Below are positions 1-11,860 of a DNA stretch of 64,000 nt, piece after piece (the stretch's first letter is position 1; each line of letters starts with the position of its first letter). The notes beneath the pieces were generated by a model. The model made no database searches. It had not been told where the DNA came from and saw only the letters and a list, made by a program, of their open reading frames with translations. The DNA comes from Inia geoffrensis. Its lineage: Eukaryota; Chordata; Mammalia; Artiodactyla; Iniidae. A program made the position numbers and the translations under genes. Location of the stretch: the NCBI GenBank assembly GCA_036417435.1, contig CM070913.1, positions 20,056,680 to 20,120,679 of the forward strand, given 5' to 3'.

Positions 1-144
1 CAGGCTCCGGACGCGCAGGCTCAGCGGCCATGGCTCACGGGCCCAGCCGCTCCATGGCATGTGGGATCTTCCCGGACCAGGACACGAACCCGTGTCCCCT
101 GCATCAGCAGGCGGACTCTCAACCACTGCGCCACCAGGGAAGCC
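1..144 (-). mobile_element. CHR-2-type SINE, cut by the window edge
   Basis: This is the reverse complement of the 205-bp CHR-2 type cetacean SINE. It ends at position 144 with CCACCAGGGAAGCC, the complement of the element head. The B-box-like region reads ACGAACCCGTGTCCCC. The A-tail side lies outside the window. Confidence 0.95.
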
Positions 145-289
145 TCCACAATAATATTTTTAAATGCATAAAATAAAATGCCTAGGATTATAAAGGAAAA
201 CATTTATGCTGAAATACAATTAACAAGGCATCAAGAAATACATTTGTCATATAGTAGTAAAAAAAAAAAAAATCGTAGGACTGAAATGA

Positions 290-690
290 ACTTACTCATG
301 CTAGGCCATGCCACCAAACCAAGGCTTAATACCTAATCTGATTGAAGCTTCAGCTTCCCCCAGAAATGTAGTCTTAACTGGTCAGTCAGGAATTTTGTGG
401 TCAGCACCAGTGAGGTCATCTGTCACATGGGCCCTCTCCGTCCCCCACAGGAAGGTGAGGTAACCCACCTTATATGAACCCCTTTTCCCCAAAAGGGAAA
501 ATAATCTGAAATAATCCTTTTTTTCTGTTTATAACTTCTCTGTCCTGCCTTTAAAATCTTCCCCTCTCTGTCACCCTTTGGAGCTCCCCTCCTCTTGCTA
601 GATGGAATGCTGCCTGGCTCACGAATGGTGCAATAAAGCCAATTAGATTGTTAAATTTTACTCAGTTCAATTTTGTTCTTGAACAACAGT
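290..690 (+). mobile_element. Solo LTR-like element (ERV type)
   Basis: A C/T-rich promoter-like stretch is followed by a poly(A) signal, AATAAA, at 632-637 and a U5-like tail. This matches the R-U5 layout of an endogenous retroviral LTR in the sense direction. The left border is approximate and the subfamily is not recognised. No coding sequence is seen. Confidence 0.5.
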
Positions 691-1164
691 TACATGTGTG
701 CTTAAATAACAAGATCTAGCAGCAAGTTTAATAACTACTGTGAGTTTTAAAAGTAGCAATGAGTGCAAACTAATTTCAAAATGTCTGTAACAACTGCTCT
801 ATGATTTGAACATATCTGACTTGGTGACAAGGTTGTGAGACTATAGTGTTTTGTTGCTTATATTAATAACAGAAGGAAATGCTATCTGAGGAAATGAAGA
901 CAAAGACAAGCCCTTAATAATATCCATTCTAGAAAAAAAAATTAAACACTTTATGAACCAGAGAGTGAGGAATAATTTTCTACCTCACTGTGTGGGTTTG
1001 GAGTATAAATGAGAGTTATCCGGTATGAATGCAAAAGGAAGATCGGTAGAAGCTAGTGTGGGATGGTTCAGTGAAGGGGAACAGCCCAGCTGATGCCCCG
1101 AAGAGCTGGTTTAAAGGGAAAATACTGAACAAAGGAAAATTATTTGTATGAAACTGTAAGCAAG
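691..1164. other. No recognisable feature
   Basis: AT-rich single-copy-looking sequence. I see no repeat family, splice-bounded frame or RNA gene. Confidence 0.5.
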
Positions 1165-1745
1165 CAAAGGGCTTGGGTGCCCACAGTGCAGAAAGCCAAG
1201 CTCTGACAGTGGTAGCCAGCTGCAGCGTAAGGATTTATTGCAGGGCGCCAAGCAAGGGAGTAGGAGATAAGCTTCAGACTCAGTCCAACTTGGTCTTTGA
1301 ATTAAGGGTTTTTCAAAGGGGAAGAACAAAGAGGCTGGGGTTAATCATCATCTTGTGGCATTTTTTGTGATGTTTCTTAATCTTAGTTTTGGGAGTCAGG
1401 ATGTCTCTGGTTTATGACTCTCTGGCCAGATGGTCCATGGCTTGGCGGTCTAGGAGCTCACCTTGCCCTGGAGAAACAACCTGAGTTTGCACGTTAATGA
1501 TGACATCTATAATAGCAATTTTAGTACATTAGCGATGTTATTGACTACAGCAAGTTAAGTCATCTAACTGGTTGATCAGTGTTCATTTAGCACAGGATTG
1601 CTCTCAGAGGGGACAAGAAAGGGAATAAAGTTTTGGATAGAGGGATTAATCATGAACTTGGGAAGGGAACTCGGTTTTAGAGGGACTTGGTTTCAAAACC
1701 TTTTTAAAAATGGGGGTAAGAAGAACAAAATGGTGGTTAGCCTTG
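1165..1745 (-). mobile_element. Antisense LTR (ERV type)
   Basis: Read on the minus strand, it carries GCGCCCTGCAATAAATCCTT, an LTR-style poly(A) signal, followed by a short U5-like end near 1170. The 5' border near 1745 is a guess. The short frames on either strand here have no coding character. Confidence 0.5.
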
Positions 1746-2789
1746 TTTTAGGTCATTTTTAAGAAGGTGTGGAAAGACCTTTACTCTAGAAAAGTCGAAA
1801 TGCAGAGCCACATCAAATTTTGTATAATTTCAAATTGTCCGTGGAATCCTTGAAACCAACTTATAAATTCTTAGCTCTATGCATTCTCAGGGTCCCCTGA
1901 GCTTCAGGATAAGAACACCTGACTGGGAGTTAATGAGAACCTAAAGAGTGGAGTTTATTTGGTCAGGACCATAAACACTTTTCAAGAACAAAGTTAAGCC
2001 AAACAAACACGAAGGACACAAGTAGAGATTGCTAAATCAGGAGTTGGAGTGAGAGGAAAATAGCAGCTATCCCACGGTGTCATGGAGTTACTTGAGGAGT
2101 ATCTCCTGAATTGGCTTGCTGTTTATATTTAAATTGCATTGTTTTTACTTTTTTTGGTCTAAGAAAGACCCATGTCTTGAAAATAGTTACTAGTTCTAGA
2201 ACATAAGATGACCCCGAGGCTGGGAAAGGAAAACAATAAGAGGTTAAATTCAACTATTCTTGTAGGAAATTCCCAACTCTTCCATTTAGTACTTGTGGCT
2301 TCAAGAAAGAGAGCCCATTTAAAATAAACAGATGATTACTTTTGACAATAGATCCTAATTGATTAGGACCTCAATTAAGTAATGGAGTAATTGCTATTGC
2401 CTGGGGAATCTGAGCTGGACTGTCATGACACGATTAAAGCATGATACGAGAAGAAAAGAATTTTGAATAATGTGACCTTCAGGTTTGAGATATTTTGACA
2501 AGCTAATTACCTTTAAAAAACATCTATCATGAATATTGATAAAATACTCAAGCCCCTTCATGGAAAAAATTACTGAGATGAGCTTTTACTGTGCACTGTT
2601 CTCTAGAGGGCAAGCCAGCAAACTTTGAGAGTCTAAGAAAAACCTTTACCTTTCTTGCATCCCAGTTTCTGCATTTGTAAAAGAGGGGTCCTTACAGAAT
2701 CTCAGGTCTATAGATGACCTTGAAAAAGTCACCTCAACAGTCTTCAGGCAAGATCCCCAGAGTAGCAACTCTGACATCATTTGATGATC
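1746..2789. other. Mostly unassigned; possible old LTR debris
   Basis: Around 1900-2000 the minus strand reads as a second AATAAA-bearing LTR-like end (complement of GGAGTTTATTTGGTCAGG). The rest shows nothing I can assign. Confidence 0.3.
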
Positions 2790-3520
2790 CATTCAGTCCC
2801 AGTGAATCCACTGACATTCTGGAACTGTAGATAGTTGCTATTCATACTGACTTGGCATCTTCAAAAGATGTGCCCGTGCCAATAAGCTCTGCCCATGGGC
2901 TTCACTCTGATCCAATCACGGCCTCACGTGGCTGCTTGTTTTTTCTTTGTGACTCTAGACTGAACCATGAGATTGGCCCTTGCACTTGGCTCCTTTGGAT
3001 ACTTCCACCTCCTTGTGGTATCTGGTGTCTTAACTAGGCCTTGACTCTGAATTTCTTCCTTCCCACCAGTATCCCTTCAGCTCTTACCATTTCAGTGCCC
3101 ACCAGCCTGGCTTCTGGTTACAGCGTCTCTGACTGAGGACTTTCTCTGGCTGTCAGAGCCTTCTCTGCTCAAGCTTGCAGCAGGCTGGAAGTGCCAAGGA
3201 ATTAATGGTTCCAGGAGCACTAATAGGAATGGCTGACAAACATTCTAGCACCCTTACTTTTTGGTAGGCCCATTGTGAAATGCATGCTCTAGACTGTTTT
3301 TCAGAGTTCCCTGTGATATTAAGCTCCGGTTGTCTATATATTGGTGACTTGCTTGATAAAATACACCCTATTGGCCGCCTTCTCTTCCCTACCTCACTTC
3401 CCTACCTCCCTTCCCTACCTCCCTACTTGTGTTTCCTTGGATCATCTCCCAAATAAACTGTTGCACTCAGAACGCCTGTCTCAGAATTTGTTTCTAGGGA
3501 ACCAAGACTAAGACAGGAAA
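2790..3520 (+). mobile_element. Old LTR-like element, 3' end clear
   Basis: The 3' end has AATAAA at 3452-3457, then a CTGTCTCAGAATTTG motif and a terminal GAACCAAGACTAAGACA. The same kind of ending occurs at 43334-43405. A 12-13 bp CTTCCCTACCTCC motif is repeated imperfectly at about 3384-3425. The subfamily is not identified and the 5' end is approximate. Confidence 0.45.
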
Positions 3521-3554
3521 TCTCAAATTTACCGTGGCCAGAGCAATGCTTCTT

Positions 3555-3641
3555 TTTTAATTTTCAAATTTTTTAAAAATTGAAGTATAGTTGATTTACA
3601 ATGTTGCGATAGTTTCAGATGTACAGCAAAGTGATTCATAT

Positions 3642-3681
<40 letters not shown>

Positions 3682-4023
3682 TCTTTTTCAGATTCTTTTC
3701 CATTATAGATTATTACAAGACATTAAGTACAGTTCCCTGTGCTATAAGGTAGGATCTTGTTGTTTATCTATTTTATACATAGTAATTTGTATCTATTAAT
3801 CCCAAATTCCTAATTTATCCCTCTCTACCCCTTTGGTAACCATAAGTTTGTTTTCTATGTCTGAGTCTATTTCTCTTCTGTAAATAAGTTCATTTGTATC
3901 ATTTCTTTTTTAGACTCCACGTATAAGTGATATCACATGATATTTGTCTTTCTCTGTCTGACTTACTTCACTTAGTGTGATAATCTCTAGGTTCATCCAT
4001 GTTGCTGCAAATGGCATTATCAG
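3555..4023 (-). mobile_element. L1 3' end, antisense, 5'-truncated
   Basis: This is the complement of the cetartiodactyl L1 3' UTR (GTATAGTTGATTTACAATG, then TCCCTGTGCTATA, then CTGACTTACTTCACTTAG). It is flanked by imperfect 10-bp direct repeats, AATGCTTCTT at 3545-3554 and AATGATTCTT at 4024-4033, read as target-site duplications. An AT microsatellite has expanded inside it. Confidence 0.9.
3638..3681. repeat. (TA)n microsatellite
   Basis: An alternating AT tract with two TG interruptions, inside the L1 3' UTR at the usual TACATATA site. Confidence 0.95.
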
Positions 4024-4099
4024 AATGATTCTTAACTCTCCTTTGTCCCTCTGTCCTCCACTCACACATTCTCACACCAAAAATATTTCTTTCTCAGTC

Positions 4100-4660
4100 T
4101 TCCCCACCTAAAGCTCCAACCACCTCCTCAGCTGGGCAGCCTACACACCTAGAAGCCATCTTGAGTTCTCTTGTTAACCTCAGATCCTATATCCAACGGA
4201 TCAGCAAGACCTGTTGGCTCTACCCCCAAGATAAATCCCAAACTTGAATGCTTCTCCCCAGCTTCACTGCCATAACCCTAATCCATGTCGCTATGGTCTC
4301 ACCCCACCTGCTACAATCACTCTTTACTGTTTCCCCACTTACAGCCGGCAGCCAGCATGATCTTTAAAAGAATAAATAAATCCTGTTACCCTCCTGTTTA
4401 CAGCCCTCAAATAGCTCCTATGGCTACCCGAATAAATACAAAACTCATAACCCAGAAGGTCCCATCTGCTCTCCACACCCTGGCTTCCACCACATTCTCT
4501 TCAATGTCTTTGTATTTCTCCTTCCCATTGCTTGCACCCATTCAGTCTTGGGGCTGTTGTGTTTGCTGTTCCCTCTATCTGGAATGCTCCCGCCATGTAT
4601 TGGTATTTCATTCTTGCGTATGCTGTGTCACACCGCTGAGATCCCTCTACTGAAGTGAAG
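4100..4660 (+). mobile_element. L2 LINE 3' fragment
   Basis: It follows the L2 consensus in order: a GATCTTTAAAAGAATAAATAAATC block, a CCTGGCTTCCACCACA block, then TTGCTGTTCCCTCTATCTGG with AATGCTC after it. It is strongly diverged, as expected of this ancient family. The 122-codon frame across it is a by-product. Confidence 0.75.
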
Positions 4661-5856
4661 GACATTTTCCCCAGCTGCTGGAAGTGTTTCCGGGAGACAG
4701 CCCTCAGCTGTCAGCCCCCTTGGGAGTTTCCTCAGCCAAAGGGAGCTGCCTCTCCCAAGGTCATGTTTCCTTTTCGAAACAGCCCACATGTAATGACTGA
4801 TTATATACAGAGGCATAAATACCTGCCCCCCGACCCCAGCTCAGGGCAATTCTGGGAGGCCATCTCAGCCCCAGGTCCCCTGTGGGGCTGTGTGAGGCTT
4901 TCAGTGGACTTCACCTAGCTCAGCTTCCCCCTCGGCCTAGCACTGCTTCCTCTCCATTCCATGTGTCCCAAGAGCACCCCCTAATCAACATTGTGTCTGC
5001 TAATCTCCATCCTAGACCCTGCATCCCAGAATCTGCAACCCGACTGGCAACAGTCATCATTGAAATATCAGCCCGGTATTATGTCTTCACGGTCCTGACC
5101 ATCCAGCCTATCCCACTACTGAATGAATGAGTGAAGATAAATGCTCATGAAACCAGTACAGAATAACATTCCACAGCAATAAACACCGAGAGGGGATGCA
5201 AAGCGCTGGGTGTGGTAGGAGATCACAGAAGGGGGACATCAGGGAGGCAGGATGGCTGAGCAAACTTCATGGAAGGGCTGGCACCACCATCCTGGTGGAT
5301 CCTGAGTTGACATATCAAGAGGCTGGATTCTTCCCTCCTCTCCTCTGGCTAGACAATGGACGAGAGTGATTTCAATCCTGCCCTTAAATAGGGGTGATTG
5401 ATGGGCACTCAGATAACACTGGTCCCTGACAGATCCATTCATTAGTGACCACGTAAAGGGTATTTTAACGGTGACATCACAGCTTTCGCTTGCCTGTTAG
5501 GGAAACTGATAAAAGGGAATGTATGAAAGACTTTTTTGCATGTTGGCATCAAAATGCTACGATTGTGTGAGCAAAGCAGGTTTCTGCATAGGTGAAAAAA
5601 ACCAGCTGCCTCTGCCCTCACCCCCAGCAAATGCTGTACAAATGCTAATCCCAAATTCAATTCCTCTTCTCATGCAGCACACTTCCTGGCCACTTCTCTG
5701 TAGCGTTAATTGGTGCATACTGAGAAATGCAAGCTCATTTCAGCACCAGCCTGAGCAAAACAATTAAAAGAAGGGCACACCAACTGTGAGGGGACATCAT
5801 TTCGTGCAAGCTAAGTCTGCAGATGAACTAGTGGGTGAGTTTTTTTTTTTAATCAA
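4661..5856. other. Unassigned sequence
   Basis: Mixed-composition sequence with many short overlapping frames on both strands but no start, splice or domain evidence. I see nothing to annotate. Confidence 0.45.
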
Positions 5857-5987
5857 CCACTGATTTGTATAATACTCAATCAGTGAAAAGTACTTGTTGA
5901 ATATCTATGTATCCAAAATTTTCTTGGATTAAACACTGATTTGTACGTAATCAATCAATGAAAAGTACTTGTTGGCTATCTACATGT
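5857..5987. repeat. Diverged local duplication, offset 76 bp
   Basis: A CACTGATTTGTA...GAAAAGTACTTGTTG block at about 5858-5910 recurs at about 5934-5987 with substitutions and small indels. It looks like an old tandem duplication rather than a transposon. Confidence 0.8.
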
Positions 5988-8439
5988 TGGGTATCTTTGC
6001 TCTCCTCCATTGCCACTGACAACTGAAGATACATTGAGTCAATATTGATGTTTGACAAATCGATTCCCTAATTAGTCTAATTAAATGAGACGAATAAGTA
6101 AAATTCATGCTTCATGTGAATTTACTGAGCAATATTGTCTCCTATTTTAGAGGGCTCATTTTTATAACCTGCACAGAATATGCTGAAAATGCACAGGAAT
6201 CCACTCGAGATTTTAATATGTGGTTCTTGTGCCCCACCCCACCCTACGGCCCCGATGCCATGTGACATTTAGAGGATGTGAGATCTGAGTTCAATCAGGT
6301 CTTACGTTGAAAATGATAACGTGCTGTTGCTCCGAGAAGGGCTGACCAAGAGCGTTCCCATATGCGTTCAATGGGTCTGGGCTGCAGGGTTCACTATTGT
6401 CAGTTAAACCTGGAAATTTGCTTTAACCAGACAAAAGGATTGGAAGCCTCCATCCTAGCTGCTCTAGCAGCTGCAGCAGAAGGGCAGCTTCCTTGCCACC
6501 CTGCAGCAGCCCACGTGGCCCTCTGCTCAAAAGTGCTTCCAAATTATTGCTGGCAGAGCCTACCACCTGGACCACAGGGCCAAGGAATGCATTATCTCCC
6601 ATATGTGCTAAAGCAAATGAATTACTAATAACATGGCTGGATTTCTCATCTCAAAGTGCTTTCTGCAGCACTCTGAACCCTACCACAGTGCACAAATATT
6701 GCAGAGCATTAAGAACTTTATTTTTCCAAATAACATTTTCTCTCCGCAAATTAAAACTACTGAGCATTTGTTTCGACACGCTTTGCCCAGTCTGCCATTA
6801 GGGTATATAAGCACAGCTCTGCTTAAAGAGAGGTGCCCTGAGGTCTCTCTTCTTAAACTTGGAAGAGACAGGTGTCCAGGGGACACTAATTTGCATTTCT
6901 CTGGTAACTAGTGAGACTGAGTTGCTTTTTACATAATAATTGCCATGTGGATCTTTCTTTGTGTAAAGCCCCCCTAAGCCTTAACAAAGAAACAGAACTT
7001 GCCTCTGTTCAGTAAGATATCTACATTTTCTGAAGTATGGAAAAAGGCAAAAAATGAGCTAAAGTTGTTGACGGAGTTGGACTGTTATAGCATATGCATT
7101 TGGTGACTTGTTATAGAAGTAATATTCTAAAGGTTGCATGGATACAGATGAATTCTAATTTGAACAGAAGATAAATTTGTAGAAAACTCTTTGTTCAGGC
7201 AAATCCGATCTAGAATATGAAAATCCAGATTTAGAGACAGATTTATTCAGTGATCATTTGCTTTACAAATGGTTTTACCAAAGGGTTCCTTTAATGTCAG
7301 CTCCCCTGTGTGTATTTAAAATGGAATCCCATCTTATAGCACACAGTGGTAAGAATGTATCTGATATATCTGATACATAAAGAAAGACAGGTTTCCTAAA
7401 ATATTTGTTGTTCTTATAGGTGAAGCTATTGCATTTTTAAAGATGCCTGTGGAGATGGGAAATGGTGCAGGGTATCTTTTCCATTTTTCTCTCCCCTTTT
7501 CAAACAATAACGGAAATGGGTAAAGGGTTAATGTTCTGCCTTCTGGTAGGCATAGAATTACTGCTGGGATCAACTTGGGTGTGATCCAGCCTGGCTCCCA
7601 GCACTGCTGGCACCTCCACCCTCGTATTCTCCAGGATGACACCCAGTCAGCACGTGGTTAATGATGGCCGGATCCTCTTCCTATTACCGTTCTTCTATCT
7701 GAGCTGCCCCTGAGGTCCACGGTCACCTCTGGAATCTCATAAGAGGCACGATGTAGAAACAATCTGAATCTGAATCCCAGTTGCATCATTTTCCTCCAAG
7801 ACCTCCCTGTTATCTACAGACAGATCCCTCAATTGCTCTCTACCTCCCTGAGTTCTTCTGAAATGCAGCTCCACAGACTTCTTTCCTGCTCTCTGCTCTT
7901 CCCTGGGATAGTACCACTTTATCTTGGAATTGGAAGCTTTGGACACGAAGCTGGCCACGAAGACTGTGTCAGATACTGGTACCTGAGGTTGGACCATTTC
8001 CCCGTCACCAGGGGAAAGTCTACAAGCAGGCTTTATCCCTTCCGTATATACACCATTCTCCTGAAAGTAAGGAACTATGGCTCCTAGGGACCCAGAGGTA
8101 CGATAATTTCCAGAACTTTTCAGATCATGAAATAAGAAATTCTCTCATTTAAAAGTGACATATAAAAAAAAATAAAAATAAAAGTGACATATAGAATAGC
8201 CTTCTCTAGCCTCCTCCCCTGATCGTCTTAAGAGTTTGTTTAAAATGTCCTTTCTGAGGAGGGCAAGTACTTCCATAGCTGGAAAAATGTTTATTAATCC
8301 CTTTCTTTAATCAGCTCTTTCTGTATTCTGTTTTTGTTAATCTTCACAATTTCAAAATTTGATTCTTTAATATGCCTGATTTAAAGTGTGAGTTCAATTA
8401 ATTTTCTACTTATTGATCTCTAGCCCCACAGATGCCATT
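5988..8439. other. Unassigned, repeat-poor stretch
   Basis: This is the longest stretch on the left side without a clear repeat. A TATATAAG-like motif lies at about 6802-6810, but no downstream gene structure supports a promoter. An A-rich patch at 8166-8179 is flanked by AAAAGTGACATATA copies. Confidence 0.4.
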
Positions 8440-9065
8440 ATTTTAAGAATATCTGTTCATTGTTTTGTTTGGTTTCTTCCATATTAGATTTTATGTTTCT
8501 TTCAGAACCTGTTCCATTTCTGTTTTGTTCTGTTGGTCTAGGCTTATGTTTCAGAGCAAATCCCCCCAATACCATTTTGACTATTTCAGCATTATAATAA
8601 ACTCAATTATCAGGTAAAGCTTGTTGTCTCTCACTGTTCTTTTTATAAGTAGTCCCTTTATTTCCCCAAATGAATTTTATTTATTATATTAAGCTCTGTA
8701 AAATATGCAATTAGAGTTTTAACTGGAATAGAATTAAAACTCTGATTTGCATTTGGAGAGAACTCTTATCCTCACCATATTTCCTCCTTCTTTAAGGAAC
8801 ATGGTGTTTTGCCCCAATTGCTTAGATGATTCCCGACCATGTTATATTTTTGGCCTAATTTTAGGAACATTAGACTATTTTAACTGTATTTTCTTTTTAC
8901 ATATGGTACTGAAATTTGGAGATGGCTCTCATACCCATTTTATTGAACTTTTAAATAGTCTTTGCTAATGTTTGTGTTTACTTCTTTGGGCTTATTAAGA
9001 ATACATTTTTGTCAGTTGCAAATAATCTTTTTATTTCTTTTTCTAGGATTTTAAGCTCTCCTAGG
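8440..9065 (-). mobile_element. Old L1 ORF2 fragment, antisense
   Basis: In reverse complement it follows the L1 ORF2 region upstream of the C-terminus. The + strand shows the familiar order CTGTTGGTCTA, CCATTTTGACTATTTCAGC, ATTATAATAAACTC, then GGAACATGGT. It is heavily diverged and many stops break the frame. Confidence 0.6.
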
Positions 9066-9224
9066 CCTTTCTTTCCAGGTCTCATATGGAAAGAGAGACC
9101 AGCCACATGCAGAGGAAAAGATGAAGGCTGATGGTAAGGACCAATTGTCTAAGAGATAATGGAATCCTGAAGAAAAAAGGGACCCAGAAGTCAAAGGAAG
9201 GAAGATTTCAAGGTAGTGGATTTG

Positions 9225-9635
9225 ACTCAGGAATTCTACCTCTCAGAATCTCCCTTAAAGAAATAACTAAAAATGTGGAACAAGTTTGATGTGTGGGAAT
9301 GTTCAGAGTACTACTTATCAAAGTCAAAATTTGAAAACAACCTGAATGAATTACAATTAGAAAGCTGTTAAAATACAATATTCCATGTGGTAGAATTGTA
9401 TGTGAGCATTAAAAATAATGCAAATAGTATTTGATCACTTAAGGAAATGGTCATGAATTGTATATTTAAAAAGCGAGATATGAACTCTATATAATGTGAT
9501 CCCAATAATGTAAACTACAAATAAAATATGTATGCACAGAAGAAAGAATGGAAGGATATGTTACTTGTGGTTATCTCCAGGTTATCTCAGATTTTCTACA
9601 ATGAGCATGTGTTACATTGTGATTAATGCAGCTAT
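9225..9635 (+). mobile_element. Old L1 3' end, sense
   Basis: It shows the conserved 3' terminal order: GGAATTCTACCTCTCAGAAT, GAAAACAACCTGAATG, GATCCCAATAATGTAAA, GGTTATCTCC, then TTTCTACAATGAGCATGTG. It is an ancient mammalian L1 (ME/MC-like) with no intact frame. Confidence 0.75.
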
Positions 9636-10003
9636 AGACCTAATGCTTGTGTCCCCCTGAAATTCACATGTTGAAGGCTAACCCCCAGTGTGATGGTATT
9701 TGGAGTTGCAGCCTTTAGCAGATCATTAGGCCATGAGGGTGGAGCTCTAATAAATTGGATGAGTGCCCTTTTCTGAAGAGACACCAGAGGGATGATGATC
9801 TACTTCTCTCCACCATGTGAAGATTCAAGCAAGAAGGCAGGTGCCTACAAGACAGGAAGTGGATCCTCACTAGATACCGGATCTACCAGTGTCTTGATCT
9901 TGGACTTCCCAGTCTCCATGCTGTGAGAAATAAATGTTTGTTGTTTAAGCTACTCAGTCTATGGTATATGTGTTATAGCAGCCCAAGTGAACTAAGACAA
10001 ACA
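9636..10003 (+). mobile_element. MaLR-type LTR
   Basis: The start (TTGTGTCCCCCTGAAATTC, then ATGTTGAAGGCTAACCC) and the end (GAGAAATAAATGTTTGTTG, then CAGCCCAAGTGAACTAAGAC) match a MaLR-superfamily LTR I know by consensus but cannot name to subfamily. Antisense relatives lie at 25533, 47050, 52784 and 53905. Confidence 0.7.
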
Positions 10004-10239
10004 CCATATTATTTATTATTAATACAGAACCTAGAAGAAGAGTGAGGAGAGTGAGGAAGAGATTGGGTCAAGTGGCAAAGGAGAAAAACAGACTCCAGGG
10101 TTTAGCCATTAGGGTTAAGTCACCAGCATTTGCGTTAAATGTTCTAGGCGTAGAGGTGAAAGTTCTGTGTCCTTGATTGAGTACCTGAACTCTGAGGCAG
10201 ACAATCTTACAAGGCACCTGAAAATTTCCCACTGGACCT

Positions 10240-10806
10240 GCTGTGGGAAATGTTTTTCTTAGATGGCTACACGTTTTTTGCTTCTCCTCCAGCGGAGGGA
10301 GTGGAATTTAATTTGTCACCCCTTGAATCTGGGTTGGCTTGAGCGACTTCCTTCATCAGTAGAATGCAGTGGAAGTGACGTTCTGAAACCTCTGAGGCTA
10401 AATGATGAGAGGCTTTACTTTCTACTTGGCCTCTTGGAATACTCTCTGCCGGAGCCCTGAGAAGCTGAGTGAGAAGTTCAACTATCCTGTGACCCCTATA
10501 CTGGGAGAAGTCTCCTGTGGGTGCTCCAGTCAACAGTACCAGGTGAGCCCAGCCTTCCAGCCATTGTTGCCAAGGCAACAGATGTGCAAGAGAGGCCATC
10601 TTGGCCCCCTTCAACCCTGCCCCCCAACCCCCCTCCCCTAGGAATTACTAAATGACCTCTACAGATAACACAGAAAATGGAAGAATCACTCAGACACGCC
10701 CTGCTCGAATTCCTGACCCACATATTTGGGAAATATAAGATGGTTGCTGTTTTAAGCCAGTACATTTTGGGTTAGCTTTTTATGCAGCAAGAGATAACTG
10801 GAACAG
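10240..10806 (+). mobile_element. MLT1 LTR (ERVL-MaLR)
   Basis: It follows MLT1: GAATCTGGGTTGGCTTGAG, GTAGAATGCAGTGGAAGTGA, CTTGGAATACTCTC, GCCATCTTGG, AATTCCTGACCCACA, and the end TTTTATGCAGCAAGAGATAA. It abuts the preceding LTR after about 240 bp of unassigned sequence. Frames on both strands here are not genes. Confidence 0.85.
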
Positions 10807-11455
10807 TGGGGTATATCTATTTTTGCAAGAGCTGTTCTTTATTTGGGTCGAAAAGTCGCTGGGCTTCGTTTCTTGGTGAGTTTCCTTTTGGCATCTATAG
10901 GAATCACGGAAGCCTTCTGGGAGGTACATGGGCTCTTTGACTGGAGAATTCCAGTAGAATAATTCTAATTTTCACAGGCCTCAGCCTCTTAAATCATCCC
11001 TTAAAAATTCTCCCAGGAAAATTTCCATACCTTTCTTCCACAGTGACTATCTGCTAACTACTTAAACGACTTTAATTGAATTCAGATAATAATCAAAAGA
11101 TCTGAATGAGGGCAGCAAGGTGCTCTGAAGAGGAAGGCGCCAAATGAAAATGTCAGAAGAGATTTCCCAGCACTGGCCGTGTGCTGACCCCAGTCGGGAG
11201 GGTGAGAATGGATCAAAGGGGTGGTTAGGGTTCTGGAACCAGCACTTTCATTGTCCCCACTGTAGAGACCTTCTATATGTTTGGGCTGTTTTTATCATCC
11301 CCCCACCCCCACCCCAAAGGAATTGTCCTCTAAAAGGCGTGAGTTGCACTCCTTGGTCACTGAATTGTTAGAGCCGGGTGGGTCCCCAGCAGTCATCTAA
11401 TCCCACCCCCTCACTTTACAAAAGAGGACAGCGAGGTCTCAGGTGGATGGAGGTG
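10807..11455. other. Unassigned sequence
   Basis: No confident repeat or gene. The end (11380-11440) resembles a MIR or L2 scrap (CACTTTACAAAAGAGGACAG) but is too short to assign. Confidence 0.4.
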
Positions 11456-11463
11456 TTCTAGAT

Positions 11464-11742
11464 CTGGGTCCCTAACCCCCAGGCCCCGGACTGGTACCGG
11501 TCTGTGGCCTGTTAGGAACCGGTCTGCACAGCAGGAGGTGAGCGGCGGGCAGACGAGCGAGGGAAGCTTCATCTGCAGCTCCCCGTGGCTCCCCATCGCT
11601 CCCCGTCGCCTTCATTACCACCTGAACCATTCCCCTCATTGCTCGCATTACCGCCTGAACCATCGCTAGCCCCCTGCCTCCCCATGGAAAAATTGTCTTC
11701 CGTGAAACTGGTCCCTGGTGCCAAAAAGGTTGGGGACTGTTG
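11464..11742 (+). mobile_element. Non-autonomous hAT-type DNA transposon, complete
   Basis: The terminal inverted repeats are CTGGGTCCCTAACC on the left and GGTTGGGGACTGTTG on the right. The element is 279 bp and is flanked by a perfect 8-bp duplication, TTCTAGAT (11456-11463 and 11743-11750), the size made by hAT transposases. The interior is GC-rich (GGTACCGGTCTGTGGCCTG, then AGGAACCGG). It encodes no transposase; its subfamily name is not certain to me. Confidence 0.9.
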
Positions 11743-11812
11743 TTCTAGATCATATAGGCAGAGAAGTTTGTAACAGGCAGAGAAGTGGCAGAGCCCAATC
11801 TCCCGACTCCAG

Positions 11813-11814
11813 GC

Positions 11815-11859
<45 letters not shown>
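11813..11859 (+). repeat. (GT)n microsatellite
   Basis: About 23 GT units, nearly pure. The His/Thr repeat frame on the opposite strand is an artefact of it. Confidence 0.97.

Positions 11860-11860
<1 letters not shown>

Noticed and set aside
6790..6860. GGGTATATAAGCAC as a TATA box
   Set aside because: No CpG, initiator context or downstream gene supports a promoter; such motifs are common by chance.
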